Under the pieces are notes generated by a model that worked only from the letters and a program-made list of their open reading frames with translations, was not told the DNA's origin and searched no databases. A DNA stretch of 64,000 nt from Blastobasis lacticolella (Eukaryota; Arthropoda; Insecta; Lepidoptera; Blastobasidae), in NCBI GenBank assembly GCA_905147135.1, contig LR990043.1:19407584-19471583 (forward strand). Reading direction: 5' to 3'. The position numbers and the translations under genes are program-made. This document shows positions 1 to 11,200 of the stretch, piece by piece. Within the stretch, counting starts at the first letter, position 1. Every line of letters begins with the position of its first letter.

Positions 1-560
1 GTCATGATATATGCTGCCAAATCCCATTAGCCTTTTAAGTCCCTAAAAACTTGATAGACATATATCATCATCATCTCAGCCCATAACAGTCCACTGCAGG
101 ACTAAGGGCCTCTCCCACGAAAGGGGAGGTTATTGCCAGAACCTCCATGCTTGGCAAGCATGTTGGAGATCGCAGTGTTATAAATATAACAATGGGAAAC
201 GCTGATGCCCATTTTCCAGCCTACGGAGACCTGATCTTGCCTCCACAACATTTGTCGCCTCGTACGACACCCACGATTGTAAGGAGTTGGTGCTATTATA
301 CTCTGTCAGACACGACACGGCCAGTCAGAGTCAGAGTCCATGGATGCGAAACATCGCCAATAGCTTATTACGCAAGGTTGCGCAACACCGGGCGAAAACT
401 GACATTGACATGTTGCAGTTTATTGATAAACTGCATGCGTTACTAAAAACGGCGGCCATCGCCTCGAGTCCAAGGCGCATGCCAGAATTACCCTTACCAC
501 CTTGCACCGGCGGCACGACAGCACGTCGGCGGCAGACGACTGCCTTCCAGGACATCTGCA
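1..560. repeat. Unrecognised repetitive stretch with a 300 bp segment (69-368) found only in unit A
   Basis: A-specific bases 69-368 contain a CATCATC run followed by a motif near 79-125 that resembles dispersed lepidopteran repeats (recollection, not checked). The join in B and C (18760/18761 and the matching site in C) has only a 2 bp shared 'at' at the breakpoints and no target-site duplication. It could therefore be a deletion in the B/C ancestor or an insertion in A. An open frame on the plus strand runs from here to about 733, but I recognise no domain in it. Confidence 0.5.
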
Positions 561-1060
561 ATATAAGGAAAGCGGATGCGGTACCAGCCTTTGAGGTAGT
601 AAGTCATGTTATAGTGAAAAGGAAATACTTCGAGAGGGAGCTCATTACACAACTTGCACATGCACGGAATAAAGGCTTAGTTGGATGCAGGGTACACAGC
701 TGTAAAGTGGTCTGGTACTTCATACAGTATTAAATAGTTTATTTTAATTATGCTACGGTAGGAACCACTAGGTTGGTTTTATTTGAGTGAGTACCAACTC
801 AATTTTTAATGTAAACGACATAAAAATCACTAAATAGTTTCGTGTCAAGTTCAATGTTAGTTTTTATTATGTTGTCTAACTTAAGAAACTGGTTTTCGGC
901 ATGAAATACGTATTACTAATTATGCAACTACGTACGAGTAATTTAATTATAGACTCCATTATTTGACTTACATTACGAGCGAGAGGATAAAATATCATCA
1001 GTCTGATGATGATGCTCTAACTGTGAGGGAAAACATCGTGATAAAACCTACACATTTAGG
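561..1060. other. AT-rich stretch without recognised gene
   Basis: The first part continues the unrecognised open frame to about 733, which is also present in B (18802-19125) and C (44373-44696). The rest is AT-rich with many stops in all frames. I see no splice-supported exon or transposon motif. Confidence 0.5.
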
Positions 1061-1079
1061 TCACTGAATGTGTAACCGT

Positions 1080-1215
1080 GATCTAATCTGGTCAAGTTCT
1101 CTTGTGAACTGGGTCTTGGAGGTCAGATGGAAGTCGCTCCACTGTAATTATCTGATCTGCCAAATCCTGCCGGGCCCTAGTACGCGAGAGCACAGCCGGG
1201 ACATTAACGCTAAGA
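1080..1215 (+). repeat. Dispersed repeat fragment, family 1 (unit A)
   Basis: Contains a GGAGGTCAGATGG...GTCGCTCC...CTGTAATT...CCAAATCCTG pattern that recurs, diverged, at 14190-14345 in the same unit. It resembles the 3' untranslated part of common lepidopteran non-LTR elements (family knowledge, not checked). Copies lie at about 19472-19607 and 45043-45178. Confidence 0.55.
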
Positions 1216-1229
1216 TATGTGTTACAAAC

Positions 1230-1345
1230 CCTAAATCCTCATCACCTCTTTCTTGTACAACTCAATGTTAACATCTGTTGTTCACCAAGGAAAACCTCTG
1301 CAGGGTGCTTATCCCATAAAATCAGTGTGCGTGGGACAAAGTTAT
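1230..1345 (-). pseudogene. Short CR1/jockey-like reverse transcriptase C-terminal scrap
   Basis: On the minus strand a short frame reads NNFVPRTLILWDKHPAEVF, which matches the pattern near the end of the neighbouring element (FLPRTLRLWN at 1500-1600). It seems to be the 3' end of a second, older copy of a related non-LTR family placed next to the larger fragment at 1380-2106. Equivalent scraps are in B and C. Confidence 0.5.
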
Positions 1346-1379
1346 TTTGGTATACCGCAGAGTTCGCGACTAATTTGTT

Positions 1380-2106
1380 TTTTTTTATACCACTAAGGTG
1401 GTAAACAAGGTTGTGGCCTGCCTGATGGTAAGCAGTCACCGCAGCCTATGGACGTTTGCAATACCAGGGGCATCACCCACGCGTTGCCGACCCCGTAAAA
1501 ATCTTTTAACACCTTTCTTGAAGAACTCCATGTTGTACATTCCACAACCTTAGTGTGCGTGGGAGAAAGTTCCTTTGGAACCGCACAGTTCGCAACCAAT
1601 TTGGCTCCAAGATGTGAGGATGAATGATGATGTGTCGATGGCGAGCGGTGCGATGATAGAATGTAGCTGTAGGCATCATGTCAAACAGTTCTCCAGAACA
1701 AGCACCGTTGTACAAGCGATAGAACACACAAAGGGAGGCGAAATCCCTCCGCTGACTCAGCGGCTCAATACCACTTGTAAGCATATTATCATCGACAATT
1801 CTCACAGCGCGCTTTTGGATCGAGTCACAAGGACCAAGCTGATATGCTGGTGCTCCCGCCCATAGATGGGAGCAATACTCCAAATGGGGTCTGACTTGAG
1901 CCTTGTAAAGGAGAAGCCGTTGCCCCAGCGTGAAGTATTGCTTTGATCTGTTAATAAGCACACCCAGCTTTTTAGATGCGAGCTTGACCTTTTCTTCCAA
2001 ATGACTGCGAAACTGGACGTCACTGGAGATGTCGACACCTAGGATATATATGCTCTTAGAGATGGTAAGCGGTGTATCCTGGAAACGAGGATGAACTCCC
2101 TTTTTG
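1380..2106 (-). mobile_element. CR1/jockey-type non-LTR retrotransposon, 5'-truncated 3' end (unit A)
   Basis: The minus strand has a 164-codon frame (1506-2000) with the typical post-catalytic C-terminal part of non-LTR reverse transcriptases, including YKAQVRPHLEYCSHLWAGAP and QKRAVRIVDD. The same frame's homology continues to about 2106 (ILGVDISSDVQ-like). The catalytic YxDD part and endonuclease are missing, so it is 5'-truncated. A 3' untranslated region follows at 1393-1500 and ends at a TACCAC...GTGG motif next to a T run at about 1377-1386, which is the poly(A) tail on the minus strand. The C-terminal frame meets this region in a different frame, so it is probably decayed. A diverged sense-oriented relative lies at 8960-9345. 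The exact clade is uncertain. Confidence 0.8.
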
Positions 2107-2680
2107 ACAAATAATCGCCATGCTGGTCAAAATCGTAATTTAACGTGATACAAAAACTATAAAAATAATAAAATATTTTTCGTAAACATAATTTATGCCT
2201 TTCGTGATTTGTCATAAAACAATATAATTATGTTTTATGTTCTGTGTAAAATCTATAAATTCCTATTGGGAGTTATTATTGTAAAAAGTGCATGAATTTT
2301 TTTTTTGATTAATGATATACTAGACGAGTTGCTCTAGATATATAATTTCGATAAGTTGAAACATCAGACTACAGGGTGTGATTTTTATGTTCAATAACCG
2401 ACAGAAAAAGTCGGATAACCCCCAACAAAGTTTACTTAAACTCAAATATCTTCTAAACTACAGAACCGTTTTAAATTAATGCTAAGAACCATCTCGATAA
2501 AACTGGCTTTCAAATAGAGAAAACTGCATTAAAATAGGTCCATCTGTTCTAGAGCTACGATGCTACAGGTACACAAAGTTCATATACACAATTACACACA
2601 TAAAATTTCGAAATAAATTTCTATTTAGAAATAAGTAGTGCCTGTTGTGTCGTTTATGTGAATGATATTTCTCTATCTAT
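2107..2680. other. AT-rich spacer without recognised feature
   Basis: Stops in all frames, low-complexity AT with a T run at about 2296-2305. I see nothing gene-like. The same spacer occurs in B and C. Confidence 0.5.
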
Positions 2681-3305
2681 TTTATTGTGTACCATAAAGT
2701 GCTGTCGCACAGTCGCAGACAAAGAGGTATCACGCCGTATAGATAACGCCTGGAAAAGCTATTGGTCCATGAAAGATTACATAAAGGGAAATTTACCACT
2801 CTCCTTAAAACGGAAGCTCATGGACATGTGCATTCTCCCGATACTCACTTATGGGGCTCAAACTTGGTCTTTGACTAAAGCTCAAAGGTCTAAACTCAGG
2901 GTTTTGCCAGCGGGCCATGGAGCGTAGCATGTTAGGAGTTAGATTAATGGACTCGAAACTCGACGCTGCGCTCCAAAACGCAGATCGCTGATGTAGCCAT
3001 TAAAGCTGGAAAACTGAAGTGGAACTGGGCAGGTCATGTTTGCCGCATGTCGGAGGAGTTATGGGCTAAAACCGTCACAGTTTGGACACCCAATTCTCGG
3101 AAACGACGTCGCGGCAGACCCAAGAAAAGGTGGACAGATGAGCTGCGGGCCTTCGTGACTATGACTTCGTGAATAGTGAGTGGCAGACATTGGCACTTGA
3201 TCGTGAAGAGTGGAGGAATCGGGGGGAGGTCTTTGCCCAGCAGTGGGATGAGTCGGGCTAATATAGAATAGAATATAGCAATAAAGTGTTAAATAAATAA
3301 ATAAA
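2680..3305 (+). pseudogene. RTE-like reverse transcriptase C-terminal fragment, frameshifted in unit A
   Basis: Plus-strand translation shows the C-terminal part typical of RTE-clade non-LTR elements: RRIDNAWKSYWSMKDYIKG, LPILTYGAQTWSLTKAQ, KWNWAGHVCRMS and a basic RRRGRPKKRW motif. A closing stretch like GEVFAQQWD precedes an AATAAA-type tail at about 3290-3303. Relative to B and C, unit A has one extra T near 2901 and seven extra bases near 2985, so its frame is broken twice. The upstream catalytic domain is absent. Confidence 0.8.
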
Positions 3306-3484
3306 ACTTATTACACCCCTTTTTTCGTCAGACTTAAAAGATGAAATCATTTTTTAATGATTATTGCCCATTAGGGGGTTTTGGTTCCATTGTTATCGTG
3401 CTCCACATTTGTCTTTTTCATTTGAAGCATAAATTTAGTTAAGTATATACTTAGTACCTACATATTCATTAACTGCACAAAGTT

Positions 3485-3735
3485 CCACTCATGGATGGAT
3501 CAAGGTTGTATTTGATTATTATTTGTGTTTGACTGTAATCATTTTTAATAGCTTTGTTTACAGAAAAGCTCATTTCCAATGCCGTTATGTTTTTCAGAAT
3601 ATACAATTGAGTCCCGAGAATAGATTTTGTTCAACAAATAAACTGGGTTCTTATCAACTTAGTAGACAGTCTTCTGCAAGCCCCGCGAACAGTCTATTGA
3701 GTGGCGGACTCTGAAAGGTAAGAGACAACAGTTAA
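3485..3735 (+). repeat. Intra-unit direct repeat, left copy (unit A)
   Basis: Aligns with 18055-18490 in the same unit. Both carry a GGATCAAGGTT...TTTGATTATT start, then ...TTTTAATAGCTTTGTT..ACAGAA and ...GCCGTTATGTTTT, and further on a TAGTAGAC...GACTCTGAA.GGTAAGAGACAA pattern. The right copy has extra sequence in the middle. I do not recognise the family. Equivalents are at about 21872-22122 and 47443-47694. Confidence 0.65.
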
Positions 3736-4181
3736 TAGAGGCGGCCGAAAGCCTCGATTGAAGTGCAAAAGGTGAAACCAAACCGATATTTTCCACCACA
3801 GTCGTGTGCAATTTTAATTTAAGGATCTTACATATATACACACACACAAATACACACACCCTTACACATATATCCACAAGATAAATATATGGACGCATGT
3901 ATCTACATGAGAAAAAAAATTCTCTTTAGTCTTTGGGTTATCATACTGCTAAATGGTTTGATACTCGAAATTTTAAACCGCAGTTTTGAATTGTACTTTT
4001 GTAACTAAATTTCATTGCTGTAAAACTGTATGGAAATAAATAAATAAAACCACCAATGACCTCTTGACTCATGTCGAAAATCGGCTGAAGAATTGGCAAT
4101 TGACATGGTATGGTAGAATATAGAGGTACAGGAAGCAATTTTGTTTGTGCCAATTTTATTTTGCTTTGAAAATATAGGTAG
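3736..4181. other. AT-rich spacer with short CA-type microsatellite
   Basis: A CA/TA-rich simple repeat lies at about 3832-3875. No gene is seen. The spacer ends at the BEL insertion site. Confidence 0.5.
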
Positions 4182-4186
4182 GTATA
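4182..4186. other. Empty BEL/Pao target site (unit A)
   Basis: Reads ..GGTAG-GTATA-TTTGAG.. without interruption. In B and C the same flanks are separated by the LTR element with GTATA on both sides. Unit A therefore preserves the pre-insertion state. Confidence 0.97.
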
Positions 4187-4245
4187 TTTGAGAGGAAATC
4201 GCCTTGTTAATTTCATTTATTTATTTGTATCAGGCTACAGAGTTT

Positions 4246-4276
4246 GTATGTTATATGTATAATACATATAACATAC
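4246..4276. repeat. Perfect 31-nt palindrome, 15 bp arms with 1-nt spacer (unit A)
   Basis: The left arm GTATGTTATATGTAT is followed by one A and then the exact reverse complement. It lies 60 bp right of the BEL insertion site. It is identical in B (30756-30786) and C (56329-56359). Confidence 0.9.
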
Positions 4277-4770
4277 AAAATTATAATAACAATAAACAAT
4301 ACATTATAGCCTAACAAAATAATAGCTCGCCTTTGTACATCTCTGTTACTGTACTGTATAATTATGTCATGTTTGTGTACAATAAAGAATAAATAATAAT
4401 ATAACCTAAACAACAATACCACCTATTAAATTAACAATAGACTAATAGATAATATAATAATTTTTAAACTAAATTCTAACACTTTTATCTCTGTGTAATA
4501 CTTAATGTCGTTTCGGCGGCACCGGAAATTCTGGGTCGCCCACGGAATCGCCGGTACACCACGCCCTTCGGCCAATAATTTAACTCTTTTATTAATGTTT
4601 ACACCGCTCACCCGATTTTAGGAACCCAAATACCTAACATTCGGAGTGGAGCTCGCTGCGCTCGCTCAATTATGGGTTTATGTTATATTTATCATGTTTA
4701 CTCCGCGTGACAGGTGTCATCCGTGACCCCAATATGCCGATCAAGCCGATGTGATAGCTCTATAATACCA

Positions 4771-5010
4771 TCATTAAACCTGCTCTACTATACAGCAGCG
4801 AGACTTGGGCCCCTACTAGAGCGACACAATGCCGCACGGGAAGGAGAGGCCGGCCCAAGAAACGATGGCTTGACGTAGTCAAGACTAATATGCGAGCCAA
4901 TAAGGTCACCACTAAGGATGCCGAAGGTGGTGGTGGGCAAAGTGTCGCAGAAAACCCTGCGCCCTCGCGTGCCGTGCTGGGGCGCAACCGGGACATACCG
5001 CCAAGATGAT
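4771..5010 (+). pseudogene. RTE-like 3' remnant with internal deletion (unit A)
   Basis: The plus-strand frame reads LLYSSETWAP then directly CRTGRRGRPKKRWLDVVK and NMRANKVTTKDAE. This pattern is known from the end of RTE-clade reverse transcriptases, but the usual stretch between ETW and the basic motif is missing. It lies just upstream of the receptor gene. It is a different copy from the fragment at 2680-3305. Equivalents are at 31281-31520 and 56854-57093. Confidence 0.7.
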
Positions 5011-5275
5011 GGCGATGACTCCGGGTCCTTTAAGACAAAATTAAAATTATTTGAGCTTGCTACGCTCGCTTATTATTCAATTTGCATTACTTTTATCACG
5101 AAAATTCTAAGTCGCTTGCAGACCGCGTGATGTCGACTGCCAACAACGTACAGTCCGTGTACAGCTCTAGTGACAAGGCGACTTGGCAGGCCAGTCTAAA
5201 TAATCATCATGTTACTTTTATTGTACCTAATACTACAGATTTATTTTGCAGATTGTCGAAAGTAAGTGAGCAGCC

Positions 5276-8200
5276 ATGGCGTCAAGCGAGGATGTGCCAG
5301 AGTGCGTGTTGCCGGGCGCGCTGTGCCTGGCTCTGCGCGTCTCGCGGTGGTTCGGCCTGGCGCCGCTGCGCCTGCGCGGCCGTCGCGCCTCGGCAGCGCC
5401 CCGCCTCTCGCCCGCCACTGTATACTCGTATGCTTTGCTACTTTTCACCTGTAAGCTTCCAACTCACGTTACTTTTCGTTAATAGTCCAATTACCCTTTA
5501 TATGCTTAGTTTGAAAGTACCCTAAACCTACCAACTTGTAGGAAAAGGTTTATCGATATAGAAGATGTGAAATAATGTGAAGATATTTTGTACGTACCTA
5601 TGTACTTTCTACGCTTGTTGAGTTGATTCTGCACATTTTGACGTGAAACGTCTTTTAAATCATACTGAAGCATAATGAGAACTGAGTCAGGAAATTGAAC
5701 CGTAACGGAAAAGTCTTTATCGTTTTACGTTAGTAACTGCAAACCGATTATTGTTATAAAAATTAATTTAGTATCATTGTTTAGCATATATAGTCAATTC
5801 GATGTTTTGTCGGAAAGAGGAGGCCATATGTATCCCAATGTCTGGCACTGAGCGAGTAAGGCGGTTTCCAGATCGTCTCAAAGCTGTTAAGGAAGACGTT
5901 TCACGTTAAACCTGTGCTGTGTGTTCCGACACAGCTCCATCCAATTTTTGTTGTCTCTGAAATTATATAATTTTGATTTAAAGTGTTTAGATTAGAGATG
6001 TAACGGATATCCGGCCACTATCCGGTATTCGGCTTATCCGGCCATAATTTACTATCCGGCCGGATACCGGATAATGCGTCAATATCCGGCCGGATACCGG
6101 ATAGTAAAAAGTGTATGAAAACCCCATAAAAGTGATTTTGCTCATCGGAAATATATGCCCTTCTGTAGTAGTCGAGTATAAAGTCGTATCAAAACGTTTA
6201 AAAACCATAAATATTAATCAAAGAACTATTGATTATGTCGGCATCGGCACCTATTCTACTCATATCGTTCATTTGGTAGGTTAGCAAAAATTATTAATAG
6301 TTGGAGTCAACTCTCCTTGTCTGCTTCCTCTATTTCTTTCTATTTTGAGCAGTAGCAGCGTCAATAATATTGTCCTTCAGGTCCCGTTGGTCCGCCGTCA
6401 GGCAGGTGGCGTGTGGGTGTCTTCCGCGTCAGCGAGTCGTCGTCGCCAAATTTAGGGCTACTTGCACTAAGGTGATCTTTGGGACGGCGGAGCACATGCT
6501 CACACCATCGCATTGAGCGTTCTTAAATTTTCTCGGGCATAGGTGTGACTTTGTAACTTCCACGAGTGTGGACATTACTTTGACCAACAGGGTGACACCC
6601 GCTGATCAGCATAAATACGCATTTTTGTCGTGTGTAGTTTTGACAAGTGCTGTTTAGTATTATAATGTACTTAGGGTAATAATTTAAATTCAATCAAGAT
6701 ATATGTTGATATTATAGATATGAAAAAATATTATCCTGGATTAAAATATGAATTTCTTTATATTTAGAGGTAGTATACGATGTCGTTTATCCCCTACGAT
6801 GCTGTGGGCTAATGTATAAGCCCTTTTTTTTGAAACTATCAATCCGTATAAGGGCGGAAGAATTGTTCAGTTCAACGTTAAATTTATTTACATTAAACGA
6901 AAACTAAAATTACGTAAACACATGCAGTCGTATAAAGTCCCACGCCGCGATTACAGCTTGTACAAACTTGTTCAGAGACTATGACCTGTGAATATCCGGC
7001 CGCCGGATATCCGGCTATCCGGCTAGGAGGCTTGCCGGATATCCGGTATCCGGTATCCGGCCAAACAACTATCCGTTTCATTTCTAGTTTAGATCTAAAA
7101 ATTAATATCGGAATTATATCTCATTCAATACGAGGCAGAAAATTATATCTCATTCAAAGAAACATAGAAAAAGCATAAGAAAATACCCCAAAACTGGAGC
7201 CCATCAACCCACTGCAGCAGCGGCTGACACCTGATGATTGATGGTTGAATGATGATTTAAGCCGGACTGTGCACGCTAACGCCAGAGCCAGACCGTGTCC
7301 CACAATGCCAAATGGGACAAAGAGATCCAAAGCAGCCAATGCAGAGCATGAAACCATTATACTTAACTTATTTTTACAGATCTAAATATTATTACACTGA
7401 ATGATGGCAAAAGCAACGTAACAATATTATTCCCTGCGAAGTACGTTGCGACGACGTTAATTTTACTAACAATAACTCTTGCTATGTATACTCAAGGCGT
7501 GGTGAGCGGCACGGCCAGAATGAAGTGTATAGTCGATACTTTGCTTATGGTAGAACGGGTAAGTTCTCTTCAACTAGCCTGTAACGTAACGATGCAGGGC
7601 CGAACAAAGCCCTGTTTTAATAATTTCTTAGAAAATTTACCCACAATAAATGAAATAGCGCAATTTTGAGGCTAATTCTACAAAAAAAATCGGTCTTATT
7701 AACCAGAATGTTCGGTTCTACCTGTAATCCTGTCTATTATGCAATGACCAACTTACACCACTTCAAAGTGTAGGTATCATTTTGTGAAAGTCTTCTTAAG
7801 TCTGTGGTTAAATTCAGGACAAGCAACTCCTTTTTCTGCAGGTGATGCTTGGTACCCCAGGAAACTTTGCCGTGGATCAACAACAAATAAAGCTGCTCAG
7901 TTTTACAATTTTTCACTTCGTGTTACCAACGGCGTTACTCATACACGATTACTGCTTAGTAACTCTATACGGAAACTGTAAGATCTGCGAGTATTTTATT
8001 TCTGTTTGAGGATTCCTAGAAACAATCATAATATGTACGATGATTATAATACAGAGCGAAGACCTCTATTATTTTAGAAAATTTAGAAAAAAAATTCACA
8101 ATGTCTATGGCTGTGAGCCAGCTAGATCAACTATGTTAAATTTCATGTCACTAGGTTATGTAAGTAAGTACTTTATTGCAACAACATAGCCTATGGGCCA

Positions 8201-11200
8201 GTAGTTGCTGATATATGTATGTATGTACTTGACGGACGGACGAACAGACACATAAGTAAGTCCAAAAGGTTTTTTAGTACTATTTTGGTTCGGAACCCAA
8301 ATTTTAATGTTTTTTCAATACCGAGTAACAAATTAATTTTAAGATATATTTTTTTATTTTTAGATACGTTTTACATGAAATACATGTTGTTTCGATTCGT
8401 CACAGTGATGGGTATGACGTTCACAAATTTGCAATTTGTGCTCGTGGTACCTTCTCTGAGTTTGGCTTTGAGGAGTGTTACAGACCGAATTAGTACAGTA
8501 TTTGCAAATATTAATTTGTACAGTAAGTAAATGATTTATATTTGTTATATATGTGGACATTACTGTAATGTTAACCTTCGCATTACCAGTCGGACCTTGC
8601 GTAACATACAACTGAAGTTCCACAACGCAAAGTTTTTATTAAATTCATTCAAAGAACAAGCAATGACAAGTTGACTACAGGATTTTGAAGAAACAGTTGA
8701 AAAACTAAGCGTGATGTACTTAGTAAGAACTATTTGTAAATTATATGGACGATTTCTGCAGCGCCATCAGTTCGAGCTTCGCTATAGAATGTAAAGGCCG
8801 TCATAAATAATATATAATTACTAATTTGTTAATAATCCAAGGTCTGTAGTAATAAAAAATCGCAAACTACTTGTGTCGAAAGTCGAGAGTCTCCGATTGG
8901 AGACGACTAAACCTAGTCCAATTTAACCCCTAAGACACAAACGCGCGTTCACTGCTAAGTGTCACAACAATTATTTTATGGCTTCACGCTTCTTGTCACA
9001 CTCCATAACATCTCGAAGAACAATTGTATCCTTGGAGTCGACATCTCTAGTGATGTCCAAAACCGGACGCATTTGGAAGACAGGGTCAAGTTGATATCTA
9101 AAAACTATACTTCACATCAGCCAAACACTTGTGCTATATATGGCATAAGTTCGGCCCCGTTTGGAGTATAGCTCTCATTTGTGGGCGGGAGTACCTGCTT
9201 ACTAGATTGGTCTTTTATATAGTCCAAACACATGACGGCAACACGCTGGTGATAACCCTGGTATTGCAAACGTCCATATGCTACGGTAAATGCTTACCAA
9301 CCGGCGGGCCATACGCTTGTTTGCCACCTTAGTGGTATAAAAAGAACTAATTTCATAGGCAAGAGGCCGGACGGGTTGACTCTGGTGCCCTGGAAGAATG
9401 GCAAGTGCTTAATTTGGGACGCTACTTGCGTCAGCACTGTTGCCGCCAGCCACCTGAGTCGCACCGTTTACTCTCCGCCGCTGCCGAGGACGTCAGACGC
9501 TAAAAAAAAAATCAAGTACGCTTTCTTGGAGCAGCACTACCATTTTGTGCCGGTGGCCGTGGAGACCTTGGGCTGTTGGAGCGCAGAGGCTAAGAGCTTT
9601 GTGGGGGAAATAGGCCGTAGGCTCGGAGATATCACGGGTGACTCCCGCTCCAGGTTGTTCTTGGTGCAGAGGTTGACCATTGCGATTCAACGCGGTAATG
9701 CAGCGAGCGTGATGGGCACCTTTGCACCGGGAGCGGTCAGGGGTGGGTTATTTGGCTGACATAGATATATTGTTAAAATTAGTATTAAGTTTTGACATTG
9801 TATTGATGACTTTGTATTATTGTATTTTTATGGAATTTTATTTCATAGGACCTATTACCTATTCAGGTTTAGAGGCTACGGATATAGACATTGCTCAGGC
9901 TGCACTGCGCGACGCGTCGCGGCGCTACTGTCAGTTGAACGCAGCCGCCCGCAGCCTGTGTCTTCGTTTCAGCCATCAACTTACGATGTCACTGACCTAC
10001 ATCGTTCTCAGAATTTCCTGCTTACTATATTTAATGATAAAATTATTGAGTAAGTAAACCAATATTAAGGGCACACCATTTTTTTAAAGCAACTTTTTAA
10101 GGCAACATAAGGCATCCTCATTTCATTTATACACACATACACTCCGCCCGCATCACACAGGAGTAAAATGCTATCAAATGCCACAAGCTACAATCGTGGT
10201 CCTCCTCTTTATTTTGTCTTTTCCACTACTTCTTCTTCGGCCTTGCTTTATTATTCCCATATTATCTGGGATCAGCACTCTTTTGGCCTTTCCACATACT
10301 TACATATTTTCATAGGATTAATTGATATTAATAACAATTAGATTTCACAAAAGAATTACAAGTGTCCCTAAAAATACGTAACAACCACGATGAAACTTAT
10401 ATATGTAAAAAAATTAAAATACTTTTAACTTCGTTAAAGATATTGCACGTTTCTCCCTGTGTCCTTCAAATCTTTTATTATTACTTCATGTGCCTGGTGT
10501 AGTCGTGTGCATGCAAAACCATTTTTCATCAACATCATCATCTTAGCGTTATGTCCGTAGCGTTATATGTAGGAGAGCGTACTGGTTACCACAAATTTGT
10601 CCGACTTTTGAGCGAGCTTCTGCATAACAGAATATTTCAAGTGTATATGCTTGAAAGAAAAAGTAAGAGGCGACGCCAAACGAATGGACTACCACAGGGT
10701 AGCGTGCTCGCACCTCAACATATATACGAACGTCCAGCCTCAGTCACCAGAGACGGTACGTTTCTTGTATGCCGACAGACGGATTCCTTTGAAGAGGCGA
10801 AAACCAAGCTCGAAACCGCCTTGTCATGCCTCAGTGAATATTATAAGGAGAACGCGTTGAGGCCCAATTCTACAAATACCCAGTCATGCGCATTTCACTT
10901 ACGTTATAGATCAGCGAATCGCAATCTTAATATCTCATGGCAGGGAATTCCAGTAGGCCATTGTAGCTCCCCAAAATATCTTGGCATCACCTTAGACCGT
11001 TCGCTTACTTATAGGAAAAACTGTGAGAACATACGCCACAAAGTAAATAAAATAAATAAATAAATAAAAAGGTATTTATTTAGCATTTAGCTCACATATA
11101 AAAAAAAAAAAAATTACATAAAATTAAAATAAATTAAACCAGAGAAAAAAAAAAGAATAAGAAAAAACAAATAAAAAATTATATAAACACTAAACGCTAA

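Noticed and set aside
331..561. Minus-strand 76-codon frame repeated in all units
   Set aside because: Conserved only because the units are duplicated. It overlaps the plus-strand frame and has no recognisable motif.
287..733. 148-codon plus-strand frame as a host gene
   Set aside because: No recognised domain and no splice support. Its first part lies in the segment missing from B and C, so it is more likely repeat-derived.
3832..3875. Possible CRISPR-like or satellite array
   Set aside because: Only a short CA/TA microsatellite. No regular repeat-spacer structure was seen anywhere in the window.
5082..5525. A 147-codon open frame overlapping receptor exon 1
   Set aside because: It is in another frame of the GC-rich exon 1, reads through the exon 1 donor and has low-complexity Cys/Arg content. 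The MASSED frame with a good start context and in-phase splicing explains the region better.
7559..7580. Extended exon 2 using the GT at 7581, joining directly to the exon at 8364
   Set aside because: It is phase-compatible, but the GTAAGT at 7559 is a much better donor, and the exon 7842-7977 in between adds a needed membrane segment and fits both phases.
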